This document shows, piece by piece, positions 1 to 8,541 of a stretch of DNA of 64,000 nucleotides (position 1 is its first letter; every line of letters begins with the position of its first letter). The stretch spans positions 1 to 64,000 of the forward strand of contig NZ_FNPW01000010.1 of assembly GCF_900107395.1 (NCBI RefSeq). Reading direction: 5' to 3'. The notes under the pieces are model-generated. The model made no database searches. It saw nothing but the letters and a program-made list of their open reading frames with translations, and was not told the DNA's origin. The translations under genes and the position numbers were made by a program. Origin of the DNA: Pseudomonas sp. NFIX28. Its GTDB lineage: Bacteria; Pseudomonadota; Gammaproteobacteria; Pseudomonadales; Pseudomonadaceae.

Positions 1-3
1 ATC

Positions 4-9
4 TGTCAA
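4..9 (-). promoter_or_regulatory. -35 hexamer of a further rRNA-type promoter (truncated by window edge)
   Basis: Read leftward, a perfect TTGACA lies at the extreme left edge. It follows two complete leftward promoters (293-320 and 91-118), so it probably belongs to the last of three tandem promoters. Its -10 box would lie outside the window and cannot be seen. Confidence 0.5.
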
Positions 10-90
10 GCGGTTATTTTAAGAAGTTTTCAAAGTTTCCTTTGCAACTTCAACCACTTGCGCTTCCGATCTCTCGTCAGCGGGAGGCGA

Positions 91-118
91 ATTCTACAGC
101 GTTACACGCTGCTGTCAA
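91..118 (-). promoter_or_regulatory. Leftward rRNA-type promoter (second of a tandem set)
   Basis: On the minus strand TTGACA (113-118) and TAGAAT (91-96) are separated by 16 nt. The following leader resembles Pseudomonas rRNA operon leaders as I remember them. In P. aeruginosa a 16S rRNA gene lies directly beyond tyrS, which fits this position; the rRNA gene itself is outside the window. Confidence 0.75.
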
Positions 119-292
119 CACCTCTTCTTCTCCGCTTTCGACCGAGAAGATCGAACCGTCAACAAGGCGAAAACACAACACCTTATCAACTCCTTCGGAC
201 CTCGATGAACTGAAGCGTACCGCTGTCGAAAACCGTGTAACTCGTTGAATCTCAAGGAGTTTTCCGTTTCGACTGCGCCGGAAGTGGGGCGA

Positions 293-320
293 ATTATAGA
301 GAGATATAATTCGCCGTCAA
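293..320 (-). promoter_or_regulatory. Leftward rRNA-type promoter (first of a tandem set)
   Basis: On the minus strand TTGACG (315-320) and a perfect TATAAT (293-298) are separated by 16 nt, a near-consensus sigma-70 promoter. It lies just beyond the tyrS stop codon and points away from tyrS into the gene-free stretch 1-335, where I see no protein gene. It probably starts transcription of an rRNA operon beyond the left edge. Confidence 0.75.
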
Positions 321-335
321 CACCTATTTTCAGTT

Positions 336-1535
336 TTATTCGGATTTAAGCGTAATACGTGCAAAAGCCTTCTTTCCGGCTTGGCAAACATGAGTCGAGC
401 CCATTGCCCATATAAAGGAACGCTCAACCACTTCACCATCTACACGCACACCACCCGAGCCGAGCAGGTCACGCGCCATGGCCGAGTTCTTCACCAGGCC
501 TGCCTTATTAAGAACAGCCGCGATCGGCATATCCTCAGTGGCCACAAGCTCGATTTCAGGCAGATCGTCCGGCAGCTCGCCATCCTTCATACGGTTGCCC
601 GCTGCACGATGAGCATTCGCTGCCGCCTCTTCACCATGAAAACGCGCGACGATCTCTTCAGCCAGCTTGATCTTGATGTCGCGTGGATTCGCGCCCGCCT
701 CGACATCCGCCTTAAAGGAAGCAATCTCCTCCATGGAACGGAAGCTCAGCAGCTCGAAATAGCGCCACATCAAGGCATCTGGAATGGAGACCAGCTTGCT
801 GTACATGACACCCGGCGCTTCCTGGATACCTACATAGTTACCCAGCGACTTGGACATCTTCTTGACGCCATCCAATCCTTCAAGCAACGGCATCGTCAGA
901 ATGCACTGAGCCTCCTGACCATAACCGCGCTGCAGCTCGCGCCCCATCAGCAGGTTGAATTTCTGGTCGGTACCGCCCAATTCCACATCGGCACGCAGCG
1001 CCACCGAGTCGTAGCCCTGAACCAGCGGATAGAGAAACTCGTGGATGGCAATCGGCTGATTGGTGGAATAGCGCTTATCGAAGTCGTCACGCTCGAGCAT
1101 GCGCGCAACGGTGTATTGGGAAGTCAGGCGAATGAAGTCTGCCGGCCCCATCTTATCCATCCAGGTGGAGTTGAAGGCCACCTCGGTTTTCGCCGGATCG
1201 AGAATCTTGAACACCTGGCTCTTATAAGTCTCGGCATTCTCGAGGACTTGCTCACGTGTCAGCGGCGGGCGGGTTGCACTCTTGCCACTCGGATCACCGA
1301 TCATCCCGGTGAAGTCGCCAATCAGGAAGATGACCTGATGCCCCAGATCCTGGAACTGGCGCAGCTTATTAATAAGCACGGTATGACCCAGGTGCAAATC
1401 CGGTGCCGTTGGGTCGAAGCCTGCCTTAATACGCAACGGCTGGCCGCGCTTGAGCTTTTCGACCAGCTCGGACTCGACCAACAACTCTTCTGCACCACGT
1501 TTGATCAGCGCTAGCTGCTCTTCAACCGACTTCAT
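336..1535 (-). CDS. tyrS: Tyrosyl-tRNA synthetase
   Basis: Cytoplasmic class I aminoacyl-tRNA synthetase that charges tRNA-Tyr. The 399-residue protein has the HIGH-type motif DLHLGHT near residue 43, the KMSKS motif in its expected place, and a C-terminal S4-like RNA-binding end (SGGVRVDGEVV). The sequence type is the longer TyrZ-like class usual in pseudomonads. An upstream in-frame ATG at 1628 would add 31 residues without family likeness, so the start MKSVEEQ at 1535 is preferred. It is divergent from the M23 peptidase gene at 1747. The rRNA-type promoters begin immediately after its stop codon. Confidence 0.97.
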   Translation of the reverse strand: MKSVEEQLALIKRGAEELLVESELVEKLKRGQPLRIKAGFDPTAPDLHLGHTVLINKLRQFQDLGHQVIFLIGDFTGMIGDPSGKSATRPPLTREQVLENAETYKSQVFKILDPAKTEVAFNSTWMDKMGPADFIRLTSQYTVARMLERDDFDKRYSTNQPIAIHEFLYPLVQGYDSVALRADVELGGTDQKFNLLMGRELQRGYGQEAQCILTMPLLEGLDGVKKMSKSLGNYVGIQEAPGVMYSKLVSIPDALMWRYFELLSFRSMEEIASFKADVEAGANPRDIKIKLAEEIVARFHGEEAAANAHRAAGNRMKDGELPDDLPEIELVATEDMPIAAVLNKAGLVKNSAMARDLLGSGGVRVDGEVVERSFIWAMGSTHVCQAGKKAFARITLKSE

Positions 1536-1746
1536 AACAGACCCGCAAGGCTCAGATTCAAAGGGAACCAACCATACAAGATCAGCGCCCAAATACAAGT
1601 TTTGCCCGGCGTACGGATGGCTTTCCACGAGCAGGACGCCCGCAGACTTGCTTAACAGATGATTTGGTTATATTTTATACAGTTATTTCATCTTCATCAT
1701 GTCATTCATCTTTTCCAATTCATCTTTTTCAAAGTCAAAATTACCT

Positions 1747-3177
1747 ATGACCACAGAACCGCCTAAAGCCCCGCCGCTTTATCCGAAGACCCACCTGCTC
1801 GCCGCAAGTGGTATCGCCGCCCTCCTCAGCCTGGCGCTCCTGGTATTCCCTTCCAGTGATGTCGAAGCCAAAAGAACAACCCTGAGTCTTGATCTGGAAA
1901 GCCCGACCGAGCAACTGACACAAGATCAAGACGCTGCAGACGCCGTACAAGCCACAAACGAAGCCGTAGCATCCCCGTTCGCACAAATCGAAAATAGCCC
2001 CGAAGATTCTGCAAATACCGCTGAAACCGCTCAAGAACAGCCCACTCCGGCCGTCGCCGAAGAAAAACCTGCGCCGAATCACCGGGAAGTCGTTGTTGCC
2101 AAGGGCGACACCCTTTCCACGCTATTCGAGAAGGTCGGCCTGCCTGCCACCTCAGTGCATGATGTGCTCGCCAGCGACAAGCAAGCCAAGCAGTTCACTC
2201 AGCTGAAGCGTGGTCAGAAACTTGAGTTCGAACTAGGCCCTGACGGCCAGCTGAACAACCTGCATACCAAGCTCAATGACCTGGAAAGCATCACCCTTAC
2301 CAAAGGTCCAAAAGGCTTCGCCTTCAGCCGTGTCACCACCAAACCGACGGTACGTACAGCCTATGTTCACGGCGTGATCAACAGCTCGCTGTCACAATCT
2401 GCAGCGCGGGCCGGCCTCTCTCACAGCCTGACAATGGATATGGCCAACGTCTTTGGCTATGACATCGACTTCGCCCAAGATATTCGCCCGGGTGACGAGT
2501 TTGACGTGATCTACGAGCAGACCGTCGTCAATGGCAAGGCCGTGGGTTCGCGCAATATTCTCTCGGCCCGTTTCACCAACCGCGGCAAGACCTACACCGC
2601 AGTGCGCTACACCAACAAACAAGGCTCGAGCAGCTACTACACCGCTGACGGCAATAGCATGCGCAAGGCCTTTATCCGCACCCCGGTGGACTTCGCACGC
2701 ATTAGCTCGCGCTTCTCCATGGGCCGTAAGCACCCGATCCTGAACAAGATCCGCGCTCACAAAGGTGTCGACTATGCCGCGCCTCGCGGTACGCCAATCA
2801 AGGCTGCCGGCGATGGCAAGGTGCTTCTGGCCGGCCGCCGCGGCGGATACGGCAACACAGTGATCATCCAGCACGGCAATGCTTACCGCACGCTGTACGG
2901 CCACATGCAGGGCTTCGCCAAAGGCGTCAAGACTGGCGGTAGCGTCAAGCAGGGCCAGGTAATCGGCTATATCGGCACCACGGGTCTTTCCACCGGCCCG
3001 CATTTGCATTACGAATTCCAGGTCAATGGCGTACACGTCGATCCACTGGGCCAGAAGTTGCCAATGGCCGACCCGATCGCCAAAGCCGAACGCGCGCGTT
3101 TCCTGCAACAAAGCCAACCGCTGATGGCCCGGATGGATCAGGAAAAAGCCACCCTGCTCGCTTCGAACAAGCGTTAA
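1747..3177 (+). CDS. Periplasmic M23 peptidoglycan DD-metallopeptidase, MepM/OapA type
   Basis: Predicted cell-wall endopeptidase that cuts peptide cross-links to allow wall growth. The 476-residue product has a membrane anchor or uncleaved signal at about residues 15-35, a low-complexity acidic/Ala stretch, an OapA/LysM-like domain starting at KGDTLSTLFEKVGL, a linker, and a C-terminal M23 domain. Zinc ligands visible in the M23 domain are the His-Asp pair of HKGVDYA and the HxH of GPHLHYEF; YGHMQG supplies another expected His. The start MTTEPPK is chosen because 16 upstream in-frame residues look non-coding. anmK begins 2 nt after its stop, so the two peptidoglycan genes probably share a transcript. 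Confidence 0.93.
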   Translation: MTTEPPKAPPLYPKTHLLAASGIAALLSLALLVFPSSDVEAKRTTLSLDLESPTEQLTQDQDAADAVQATNEAVASPFAQIENSPEDSANTAETAQEQPTPAVAEEKPAPNHREVVVAKGDTLSTLFEKVGLPATSVHDVLASDKQAKQFTQLKRGQKLEFELGPDGQLNNLHTKLNDLESITLTKGPKGFAFSRVTTKPTVRTAYVHGVINSSLSQSAARAGLSHSLTMDMANVFGYDIDFAQDIRPGDEFDVIYEQTVVNGKAVGSRNILSARFTNRGKTYTAVRYTNKQGSSSYYTADGNSMRKAFIRTPVDFARISSRFSMGRKHPILNKIRAHKGVDYAAPRGTPIKAAGDGKVLLAGRRGGYGNTVIIQHGNAYRTLYGHMQGFAKGVKTGGSVKQGQVIGYIGTTGLSTGPHLHYEFQVNGVHVDPLGQKLPMADPIAKAERARFLQQSQPLMARMDQEKATLLASNKR

Positions 3178-3179
3178 GC

Positions 3180-4271
3180 ATGGCGCTTTATATAGGTGTG
3201 ATGTCCGGGACCAGCCTCGATGGCCTGGACATCGCACTCATCGAGCAAACATCGGCGATCAGGTTGATCGCCACGCACTACATTCCCATGCCCGAATCCC
3301 TGCGCGCCGAGCTGCTTGGCTTGTGCGCCAGCGGCCCCGATGAAATCGCCCGCTCCGCCATCGCCCAGCAGAACTGGGTAAGGCTGGCCGCCCAGGGCAT
3401 TCATAGCCTCCTTGCCCAGCAGAAACTTGAGCCTGCGGACATTCGCGCCATCGGCAGTCATGGCCAGACCATCCGCCATGAGCCCGCCCGCGGCTTCACG
3501 GTCCAGATCGGCAACCCGGCACTGCTGACAGAACTGACCGGAATCACGGTCGTCAGCGACTTCCGTAGCCGCGATGTAGCCGCCGGCGGCCAGGGCGCGC
3601 CGCTGGTACCAGCCTTTCATGAAGCACTCTTTGATCGAAGCGCTGGTAAGCGTGCGGTCTTGAACGTCGGTGGCTTCAGCAACCTGAGCCTGATCGAAAG
3701 CGACAAGCCGGTGGCCGGCTTCGATTGTGGCCCGGGCAACGTCCTGCTGGACGCCTGGATTCATGCACAACGCGGGGAAAACTTCGACCGCGACGGTCAA
3801 TGGGCCGCCAGTGGCCAGGTTGAGCCAACGCTGCTGAACGCGCTGCTCAGCGATCCGTTCTTTGCCACTCAAGGCCCAAAGAGTACCGGGCGCGAAGTAT
3901 TCAACCTGGAATGGCTACAGGGACATCTGGCTCGCTTACCAGCCTTTGCCCCTGAGAACGTACAGGCAACGCTCCTGGAACTGACAGTATTGACCATCGT
4001 CGAGTCGCTGCAAGTCGCGCAAACCGGCACTGAGGAATTGCTGGTCTGCGGTGGCGGCGCCCACAACTCAGCCTTGATGAATCGCCTGTCCAGCCTGCTA
4101 CCCAACACCAAGGTCAGCAGTACCGCCACCCACGGCGTCGATCCGGACTGGGTCGAAGCCATGGCATTTGCCTGGCTGGCCCATTGCTGCCTGGAAGGCA
4201 TAGCGGCCAACCGCCCAAGCGTTACCGGTGCTCGCGGCCTGCGTATATTGGGCGCGATCTACCCCGCCTGA
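3180..4271 (+). CDS. anmK: Anhydro-N-acetylmuramic acid kinase
   Basis: Cytoplasmic sugar kinase of peptidoglycan recycling; it hydrolyses the 1,6-anhydro ring of anhydro-MurNAc and phosphorylates it to MurNAc-6-phosphate. The 363-residue protein begins with the family signature MSGTSLDG (residues 8-15) and has the actin-fold motifs DFRSRDVAAGGQGAPL and VCGGGAHN. It starts 2 nt downstream of the M23 peptidase stop, linking cell-wall turnover and salvage. The downstream recycling kinase and uridylyltransferase, amgK-murU, lie about 28 kb away in this window. Confidence 0.96.
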   Translation: MALYIGVMSGTSLDGLDIALIEQTSAIRLIATHYIPMPESLRAELLGLCASGPDEIARSAIAQQNWVRLAAQGIHSLLAQQKLEPADIRAIGSHGQTIRHEPARGFTVQIGNPALLTELTGITVVSDFRSRDVAAGGQGAPLVPAFHEALFDRSAGKRAVLNVGGFSNLSLIESDKPVAGFDCGPGNVLLDAWIHAQRGENFDRDGQWAASGQVEPTLLNALLSDPFFATQGPKSTGREVFNLEWLQGHLARLPAFAPENVQATLLELTVLTIVESLQVAQTGTEELLVCGGGAHNSALMNRLSSLLPNTKVSSTATHGVDPDWVEAMAFAWLAHCCLEGIAANRPSVTGARGLRILGAIYPA

Positions 4272-4287
4272 CAGCCAGACAGCAAAA

Positions 4288-4315
4288 CGCCGCAGAGTCC
4301 GAAAACCCTGCGGCG
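4288..4315 (-). terminator. Probable terminator of erpA
   Basis: An 8-bp stem (CGCCGCAG with CTGCGGCG, 12-nt loop) lies between the convergent anmK and erpA genes. Read on the minus strand it is followed by a short T run, so it best serves erpA; no T run follows on the plus strand. Confidence 0.5.
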
Positions 4316-4338
4316 CCTGATAAAACCTGAAACAGCGA

Positions 4339-4689
4339 TCAGATCGAGAACGAAGAGCCGCAACCACAGGTGGTCGTGGCATTCGGGTTCTTGATCACGA
4401 AACGCGAACCTTCCAGACCTTCCTGATAATCCACCTCTGCACCCGCCAGGTACTGGAAGCTCATCGGATCGACTACCAGGCTGACGCCCTCGCGCTCGAC
4501 GATGGTGTCGTCATCCGCGACTTCTTCATCGAAAGTGAAGCCGTACTGAAACCCTGAACAACCGCCGCCCGTAACGAATACGCGCAGCTTCAAGCGATCA
4601 TTACCCTCTTCATCGACCAGGCTCTTCACCTTGTGCGCGGCACCGTGGGTGAATTGCAAAGCCGTGGGGGTGAAGGATTCGACGCTCAT
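4339..4689 (-). CDS. erpA: Iron-sulfur cluster insertion protein ErpA
   Basis: A-type Fe-S carrier that delivers clusters to apoproteins such as the isoprenoid enzyme IspG. The 116-residue protein carries the three conserved cysteines of the HesB/IscA family: C44 in GGGCSGF and C108/C110 in TTCGCGSS. Length and motif spacing match ErpA rather than IscA. Monocistronic, facing anmK tail to tail, with its own probable terminator. Confidence 0.96.
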   Translation of the reverse strand: MSVESFTPTALQFTHGAAHKVKSLVDEEGNDRLKLRVFVTGGGCSGFQYGFTFDEEVADDDTIVEREGVSLVVDPMSFQYLAGAEVDYQEGLEGSRFVIKNPNATTTCGCGSSFSI

Positions 4690-4812
4690 GCTGACTATCT
4701 CCCGGCGTTACGCCGCCATAATGCGTGATGACGCGCATTATCCGCTTCTCCCAGAAAAGCGGTCAACTATTGTTACGGTATATCAATAAGCCCAGGCCCC
4801 ACCGCAGAATGC

Positions 4813-4836
4813 AAAAAAGGCCCGTAAAGGGCCTTT
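4813..4836 (-). terminator. Rho-independent terminator of argC
   Basis: On the minus strand AAGGCCC, a short loop and GGGCCTT are followed by a T run, 21 nt beyond the argC stop. A-rich sequence on the other side could make it bidirectional. Confidence 0.8.
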
Positions 4837-4856
4837 TATCGAAGCGGGCAGACGCC

Positions 4857-5891
4857 TTAAGGCAGCATGCCGGCGTGGGACAGGCCCAGGCGCTCATCCA
4901 GCTCGAACAGAATGTTCAGGTTCTGTACGGCCTGGCCCGAAGCGCCCTTGACCAGGTTATCGATCACCGACAACACAACCACCAGGTCGCCATCCTGCGG
5001 ACGGTGCACGGCAATCCGGCATACGTTGGCGCCCCGCACGCTGCGGGTTTCAGGGTGGCTGCCCGCCGGCATCACATCCACGAACGGCTCGTTGGCATAA
5101 CGCTTCTCGAACAACGCCTGCAGATCCACCGACTTGTCCACGACAGTGGAATAGAGCGTCGAGTGAATGCCACGGATCATTGGCGTCAGGTGCGGCACGA
5201 ACGTCAGGCCGACATCCTTACCCGCCGCGCGGCGCAGGCCCTGGCGGATCTCGGGTAAATGACGATGACCTTTGACCGCATAGGCCTTCATGCTTTCCGA
5301 AGTCTCGGAATACAGGGAGCCGACACTGGCCCCGCGACCAGCGCCGCTGACGCCCGACTTGCAGTCGGCGATCAATCGCGAAGTATCGGCCAGCCCTGCC
5401 TCGAGCAGCGGCAGGAAGCCAAGCTGGGTCGCCGTCGGGTAGCAGCCCGGAACAGCGATCAGGCGCGCCTTCTTGATCTGCTCGCGATTGACTTCCGGCA
5501 AGCCATAGACCGCTTCGTCGAGCAATTCAGGGGCGCCATGGGGCTGGCCGTACCACTTGGCCCACTCATCGGCGTCCTGCAGGCGGAAATCCGCCGACAG
5601 GTCGATAACCTTGGTACCCGCGGCCAGCAACTCACCCGCCAGCGCATGGGCAACGCCGTGCGGTGTCGCGAAGAACACCACATCGCAGGCGCCCAGGGTC
5701 TTGACGTCCGGAACACTGAACGCCAGGCCGTCATAGTGGCCGCGCAGGTTCGGGTACATATCGGCAACAGCAAGGCCTGCCTCGGATCGAGAAGTGATGA
5801 CCACCACCTCAGCTTGCGGATGCTGTGCCAACAGACGCAGCAGTTCGACACCGGTGTAACCCGTGCCGCCGACGATACCGACCTTGACCAT
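4857..5891 (-). CDS. argC: N-acetyl-gamma-glutamyl-phosphate reductase
   Basis: Third step of arginine synthesis: NADPH-dependent reduction of N-acetylglutamyl-phosphate to the semialdehyde. The 344-residue protein starts with the nucleotide-binding motif GIVGGTGYTG and has the catalytic cysteine C150 in AVPGCYPTAT. A 24-residue longer in-frame start exists, but MVKVGIVGG is the family start. Divergent from hemJ. Confidence 0.97.
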   Translation of the reverse strand: MVKVGIVGGTGYTGVELLRLLAQHPQAEVVVITSRSEAGLAVADMYPNLRGHYDGLAFSVPDVKTLGACDVVFFATPHGVAHALAGELLAAGTKVIDLSADFRLQDADEWAKWYGQPHGAPELLDEAVYGLPEVNREQIKKARLIAVPGCYPTATQLGFLPLLEAGLADTSRLIADCKSGVSGAGRGASVGSLYSETSESMKAYAVKGHRHLPEIRQGLRRAAGKDVGLTFVPHLTPMIRGIHSTLYSTVVDKSVDLQALFEKRYANEPFVDVMPAGSHPETRSVRGANVCRIAVHRPQDGDLVVVLSVIDNLVKGASGQAVQNLNILFELDERLGLSHAGMLP

Positions 5892-6025
5892 AAAACTGCC
5901 CTCAACGAACCCACTGGAAAGCCGTCGATAATAGGGGCCGCGCGCCCCTGCGACAACCGTCAAGGTGACGTGCGGACACTCCTGCCTCTACTATCTTCGC
6001 CACCGTGAACCTGGGAATAACCAAA

Positions 6026-6457
6026 ATGCTCTATCTGTGGCTCAAAGCCTTTCACATTGTCAGTCTGGTCTGCTGGTTTGCCGGGCTGTTCTACTTGCCG
6101 CGCCTGTTCGTTTATCACGCGCAAAGCGAAGACACGATCAGCAAGGAACGCTTCAGCGTCATGGAGCGCAAGCTATACCGCGGGATCATGGGGCCGGCGA
6201 TGATCGCCACGCTGGTTTTCGGTATCTGGCTGCTGAGCCTGAACCCCAGCGCCTACTTCGGCCAGGGTGGCTGGATGCATGCCAAGCTGACGCTGGTGGT
6301 CATCCTGATTGGCTATCACCACATGTGCGGCGCCCAGGTAAAACGTTTTGCCCGTGGCGAAAACACCCGCAGCCATGTCTTTTACCGCTGGTTCAATGAA
6401 GTGCCAGTTCTGGTATTGCTGGCTATCGTAATTCTGGTCGTCGTCCGGCCGTTCTAA
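6026..6457 (+). CDS. hemJ: Protoporphyrinogen IX oxidase, HemJ type
   Basis: Small inner-membrane haem-synthesis enzyme that oxidises protoporphyrinogen IX. The 143-residue, four-segment hydrophobic protein has the family features KAFHIVSLVCWFAG at the start, the conserved His in the first helix, the GGWMHAKL segment and YRWFNEVPV near the C-terminus. A GTG seven codons upstream is possible, but the ATG at 6026 gives the usual length. It is followed 35 nt later by the nitronate monooxygenase-like gene, perhaps in one transcript. Confidence 0.92.
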   Translation: MLYLWLKAFHIVSLVCWFAGLFYLPRLFVYHAQSEDTISKERFSVMERKLYRGIMGPAMIATLVFGIWLLSLNPSAYFGQGGWMHAKLTLVVILIGYHHMCGAQVKRFARGENTRSHVFYRWFNEVPVLVLLAIVILVVVRPF

Positions 6458-6492
6458 CTTCTACTGGCTGTCCATTATTCGGGGTACTTCCA

Positions 6493-7461
6493 ATGTCGCT
6501 GCCCGCTCTGCTCGAACAACGCTTGCGCCTGCCCGTCGTGGCTGCGCCGATGTTCCTGATCTCCAACCCGCAATTGGTCCTGGCTTGCTGCCGCAACGGT
6601 GTAGTCGGCAGTTTCCCTGCTCTCAACCAGCGTGAAAGCAGTGGCTTCAAGGCCTGGCTGGAGGAAATCGAAGCCGGCCTGGCGCTCCTGGAGGACCCCG
6701 CGCCCTATGCCGTCAACCTGATCGTGCATCACAGCAACCCACGCCTGAATGCCGACCTGGAGATCTGCATCGAACACAAGGTGCCTATCGTCATTACCAG
6801 CCTGGGCGCGGTGAAGGAACTGGTCGATGCGGTGCATGGTTATGGAGGCCTGGTCTTCCATGACGTCACCACCCGGCGCCATGCGGAGAAAGCCGCCGAG
6901 GCTGGCGTCGACGGTTTGATCGCCGTGGCCGCCGGCGCCGGTGGCCACGCCGGGACGTGGAGCCCGTTCTCCCTGATCGCCGAAATCCGCCAGTTCTTCG
7001 ACAAGACGCTGCTGCTCGCGGGCTGCCTGAACCACGGGCACGAGATTCTTGCCGCACAGTTGCTGGGGGCCGATCTGGCCTATTTCGGCACGCGCTTTAT
7101 CGGCACCACGGAAAGCCACGCGCCGGAAGCCTATAAAGAGATGCTGCTGAGCGCCAAGGCCGCCGATATCGTGCACACCGCGGCAGTTTCCGGGGTTCCG
7201 GCAAGCTTCATGCGCCAAAGCCTGGAAAACGCCGGTTTCGACTCCGCCACCCTGCAAGGCAAAGGTGAAGTCAACTTCGGCTCGAAGCTCAAGCCCGTCA
7301 GCGACGAAGCCAAAGCCTGGAAAACCGTATGGTCCGCCGGACAAGGCGTGGGCGAAATCGATGATTTGCCGAGCGTCGATCAACTAATCGCCCGCCTCGA
7401 CGCCGAATACCGCGCAGCCCTGGAAGTGGCCGCACAGCTGCCGAAACGCTGGCCACGCTGA
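6493..7461 (+). CDS. NAD(P)H-dependent flavin oxidoreductase, nitronate monooxygenase family
   Basis: FMN TIM-barrel enzyme of the nitronate monooxygenase (2-nitropropane dioxygenase) family. Visible hallmarks in the 322 residues are PVVAAPMFLISNP at the N-terminus, VAAGAGGHAG (phosphate/FMN-binding loop) and the later GTRFIGTTES segment. Many relatives detoxify propionate-3-nitronate, but related enoyl-ACP reductases share the fold, so the substrate is not certain from sequence. Lies between hemJ and the DUF805 gene, all on the plus strand. Confidence 0.88.
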   Translation: MSLPALLEQRLRLPVVAAPMFLISNPQLVLACCRNGVVGSFPALNQRESSGFKAWLEEIEAGLALLEDPAPYAVNLIVHHSNPRLNADLEICIEHKVPIVITSLGAVKELVDAVHGYGGLVFHDVTTRRHAEKAAEAGVDGLIAVAAGAGGHAGTWSPFSLIAEIRQFFDKTLLLAGCLNHGHEILAAQLLGADLAYFGTRFIGTTESHAPEAYKEMLLSAKAADIVHTAAVSGVPASFMRQSLENAGFDSATLQGKGEVNFGSKLKPVSDEAKAWKTVWSAGQGVGEIDDLPSVDQLIARLDAEYRAALEVAAQLPKRWPR

Positions 7462-7556
7462 ATCGCTGATGTTTTTTGGCCAGCAACGGATGGCTGGCTT
7501 TAAACTGTCGCCCCGCAAAACCCTCTCTTTATATAAAGCCGACAAGGAAGCCCTGC

Positions 7557-8414
7557 ATGAGCGAAGACCGTTTCAAGATCGTATTTGACGGGGCTCTGCT
7601 TCCAGGTGTCGACCTCGAACTGGCCAAGCAGAAAATCGCCAAACTGTTCAAAAGCGATATCGCCGCGATCGAGCCTCTGTTCAAAGGGCAAAACATCACC
7701 CTCAAGCGCGATCTCTCACAGCAGGATGCGAACATTTATCTCGCGGCGCTGAACCAGGCCGGGATCGATCCGCGTGTCGAACCGGACCTCGCCCCCGGCA
7801 CCAGCCAGCCACCCGCTCAACCTGCTTCCATGACTCCGTCGCCTTCGGCCGACTCGTCTCCGGTAGAACCCGCCGCGGCCAATGACTGGCAACGTCAGGC
7901 AGCGATACCAGAACCTGTAGCCGATGCCGGCACTTCGCCCTATTCCCCGCCCCACGCAACAGTGGGCGATCCGCTTCCCGAGTTTGGCGAACTTAAGTTC
8001 TACAGCGTCGATGGTCGCATCGGACGCCTGCGTTACCTTGCCTGGACCCTGGCGCTGATCCTGCTGACCACCCTTGCGGGCGGCTTCCTGACCGCCGCAC
8101 TGGTCGGCAATGGCCTGCAGGTTACGGGAATGATCTTCCTCGGCGCCGCGGCGGTGGTCTTCATGTATCTGAACATCACCATTTCTGTGCAGCGCCTGCA
8201 TGACCTTGGCTGGTCGGGCTGGCTCTGGCTATTGAACTTGCTGCCTTTTGTGTACGCGGTGTTTCCACTGGTGCTGGCGGTCCTGCCAGGCAATACCGGC
8301 GCCAACCGCTACGGTGCGCCCCCACCGCCGAACACTGGAGCGGTCAAGGGATTCGCCGCGTTGTGGCTCATTATCCTGCTGCTGTCCTTTATCGGTGGGT
8401 TCAGCTCGATCTAG
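7557..8414 (+). CDS. DUF805 membrane protein with an N-terminal soluble domain
   Basis: The 285-residue protein has two parts. Residues 1 to about 80 form a small alpha/beta domain (RFKIVFDGALLPGVDLELAK and a repeated I/L pattern) that looks like a cytosolic ligand- or peptide-binding unit. A Pro/Ala/Ser-rich linker follows, then a DUF805 membrane domain from about residue 145 (FSVDGRIGRLRYLAW-type start, four hydrophobic segments, the conserved SVQRLHDLGWSGW motif). No biochemical role is established for DUF805. The start MSEDRF is chosen over an upstream in-frame start that lacks likeness. Confidence 0.82.
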   Translation: MSEDRFKIVFDGALLPGVDLELAKQKIAKLFKSDIAAIEPLFKGQNITLKRDLSQQDANIYLAALNQAGIDPRVEPDLAPGTSQPPAQPASMTPSPSADSSPVEPAAANDWQRQAAIPEPVADAGTSPYSPPHATVGDPLPEFGELKFYSVDGRIGRLRYLAWTLALILLTTLAGGFLTAALVGNGLQVTGMIFLGAAAVVFMYLNITISVQRLHDLGWSGWLWLLNLLPFVYAVFPLVLAVLPGNTGANRYGAPPPPNTGAVKGFAALWLIILLLSFIGGFSSI

Positions 8415-8541
8415 GAGCACCCTGTGCAGAAGCACTGAAAGCAGCAAGCCCACCCTGGCCACCTGTAGACTATCGGATTGAATTAACGCGCCGATGCCTG
8501 GACCGCCCTACAGGCGACCGGCCGTTGCAATGGAGAACCGC

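Noticed and set aside
42..248. Small open frame at the left edge
   Set aside because: It runs antisense through the promoter array, has no family likeness and no convincing ribosome-binding site.
381..1514. 377-codon plus-strand frame antisense to tyrS
   Set aside because: Shadow of the GC-biased codon pattern; the minus strand encodes an unmistakable TyrRS.
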